Source: Deltaproteobacteria bacterium (GTDB lineage Bacteria; Desulfobacterota; Desulfobaccia; Desulfobaccales; Desulfobaccaceae). Taken from it: a stretch of DNA of 5,843 nt. A program made the position numbers and the translations under genes. Positions 4,566 through 5,843 of the stretch are shown piece after piece. The number at the start of each line of letters is the position of its first letter. Position 1 is the stretch's first letter. The DNA is taken from positions 1 to 5,843 of the forward strand of contig VGSX01000230.1 of the NCBI GenBank assembly GCA_016874895.1. Reading direction: 5' to 3'. Below the pieces are notes generated by a model. The model ran no database searches. It was not told where the DNA came from and saw nothing but the letters and a program-made list of their open reading frames with translations.

Positions 4566-5843
4566 CTACATCTCCAGCCTCAGGCCCCCGATAATATTAA
4601 ACCGGGGGGAGGAATAGCCGAAGACCTCTTCGTAATTTTTATCAAACAGATTATTGGCCCGGGCCATGAGCTGCAGGCGTTTCACATAGCCCCAATCATT
4701 GACGACGGTGTAGTAGCCGGCCAGATTGGCGATGAGATAGCCGCCGTTGGTCAGGCGCCTGGCCCAGTAGGGCGGGCTGCTGTCGGGCCGCCGGTCCTCC
4801 CGGGCGCCCACATAGAGACCGTTAAGGTTCACTTCCCAGGGGCCGTGCAGGTAGTTGAGATCGAAACTCCAGGTCTGCCGGGGCCGGCGCAGCAGGTTGC
4901 GGCCGGTCATGATATTGATATTCACCAGACCTCCGGCATCGGTCACCCGCATATCGGTTAGATAGGTGTAGGCCGTCCGGGCCGTGAAGCCGGGAAAGGG
5001 TTGGGCCGTGAGATAGAACTCCAGACCCTTGGTCGTGGCCTTGGCGATATTGAAAAAGCTGCCGCTGGTCCAGCCGGTCTGGGCATATTGAATAAGATCA
5101 GTGAAATAGTTTTCAAAATAGGTCAAGCCGCCCTGCACCTTGTCCTGGTAGAGCCACTGGTCCAACCCCACCTCCCAACTGGTGTTCTTTTCCGGCTTCA
5201 GGGCGGGGTTGCCCAGAAAAAAGGGGTTGAGGGAGTCGGTCTCCACAAAGGACGGGGCCTTGATGCTCCTGCCGCCGGCGGCCCGCAGGGTGGTGTCGGT
5301 TTCCGGGAACCGCAGGGCCGCGGAGGCCCGGGGGCTGAACTCCACGGTGGTAAAGGAGCTGTTATCCTCTAGACGGCCCCCCACGGTCAGGAAAAAGCGG
5401 TCCCGGAGGGAGAGCTGCTCCTGGAGATAGTAGGAGACGCTGCCCCGGCTGGCCTTGGTGAAATCATCGGCGTATTGCCAGGCGAACCAGTCCCAGCTGC
5501 GGCTCCAGCTCTTCCAACGTTCGTTCCGCAGCTCCAGCCCCAGGGTGGTCACGGAACCGATGCGGTTTTTATCCCCCACCGTGAAATTGGCCCGGTAATT
5601 GAGGCTGTACTGGTCCTCCAGGTCCCGGCTGTAATAGTCATAATCCTGGAAGCGCACCTGGTCCGGGTTGGCCTTGTTGTTATAGCGGTTATTAAGATTC
5701 AGGTAACCTAAAGACAACTCGTTTTCCCACCACTCCCAGGGACGATAGGTGGCCGTCAGACCCAGCAGGAGATTGTTGTTGGTCTGATTCTGGTCCGGGT
5801 CCAGGCCCGATCCGCCCGCTGCCGTGGAGTCGAATCGGTCGCC
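4566..5843 (-). CDS. btuB: TonB-dependent outer-membrane receptor, probably corrinoid receptor BtuB (C-terminal 425 residues, 5' end outside window)
   Basis: This is a beta-barrel that would take corrinoids through the outer membrane using TonB energy. The frame is open from the window edge to the TAG at 4568-4566, so only the C-terminal part is present; the signal peptide, TonB box and most or all of the plug lie outside. The visible part shows alternating aromatic/polar strands rich in Tyr, Trp and Asn, repeated sequences of the LTYFENYFTDLIQY and YLTAQPFPGFTARTAYTYL type, a RRPRQTWSFDLNYL strand, and the family's closing block NLFDKNYEEVFGYSSPRFNIIGGLRLEM split around the last two strands. 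Oddly, the last residue is Met, not the usual aromatic. The BtuB call rests on the BtuF, CbiZ and BtuCD neighbours; a siderophore receptor is the alternative. The palindromic element lies downstream, before the fusion gene on the same strand. Confidence 0.88.
   Translation of the reverse strand, partial: GDRFDSTAAGGSGLDPDQNQTNNNLLLGLTATYRPWEWWENELSLGYLNLNNRYNNKANPDQVRFQDYDYYSRDLEDQYSLNYRANFTVGDKNRIGSVTTLGLELRNERWKSWSRSWDWFAWQYADDFTKASRGSVSYYLQEQLSLRDRFFLTVGGRLEDNSSFTTVEFSPRASAALRFPETDTTLRAAGGRSIKAPSFVETDSLNPFFLGNPALKPEKNTSWEVGLDQWLYQDKVQGGLTYFENYFTDLIQYAQTGWTSGSFFNIAKATTKGLEFYLTAQPFPGFTARTAYTYLTDMRVTDAGGLVNINIMTGRNLLRRPRQTWSFDLNYLHGPWEVNLNGLYVGAREDRRPDSSPPYWARRLTNGGYLIANLAGYYTVVNDWGYVKRLQLMARANNLFDKNYEEVFGYSSPRFNIIGGLRLEM

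Noticed and set aside
5001..5372. 123-codon open frame on the plus strand
   Set aside because: It is antisense to the receptor barrel, with no supporting start signal or homology.
5715..5717. TTG as the receptor start codon, giving a 383-residue protein
   Set aside because: The frame stays open upstream to the window edge with barrel-like sequence (for example LLLGLTATYRPWEWW), so the TTG is an internal Leu codon and the gene is truncated by the window.

Overview
The window is a corrinoid (vitamin B12) uptake and salvage locus from a Gram-negative bacterium. A TonB-dependent outer-membrane receptor, two periplasmic binding proteins with signal peptides, an inner-membrane BtuC-type permease and the start of its ATPase are all present. 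The DNA is clearly GC-rich, about 60% by eye. A CbiZ-type corrinoid amidohydrolase points to scavenging and remodelling of incomplete corrinoids, as is common in anaerobes with B12-dependent metabolism. A Desulfobacterota-like host is my best guess, but it rests on gene style only and is weak.

Layout, from the right edge leftwards (five of six genes are on the minus strand): 5843-4566, the C-terminal 425 residues of a TonB-dependent receptor, open at the window edge; 4565-4397, a spacer with a short GC-rich palindromic element; 4396-2375, a 673-residue exported protein joining a BtuF-like binding domain to a CbiZ-type adenosylcobinamide amidohydrolase domain, with a further unassigned C-terminal region; 2340-2143, a small 65-residue protein on the opposite (plus) strand with a strong ribosome binding site; 2142-2028, a divergent intergenic region with a stem-loop; then a tight operon of btuF (2027-1119), btuC (1122-112) and the first 38 codons of btuD (115-1), linked by 4-base start/stop overlaps.

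Inferred working model: the receptor brings corrinoids across the outer membrane, the stand-alone BtuF passes them to BtuCD, and the fusion protein captures corrinoids in the periplasm and hydrolyses the aminopropanol or nucleotide-loop linkage before import. Known CbiZ enzymes act in the cytoplasm, so a secreted, binding-protein-linked version is the most unusual feature here. The small plus-strand gene between the two binding-protein genes is unrecognised and looks like an internally duplicated helix-strand protein. No cobalamin riboswitch could be recognised by eye in either spacer.
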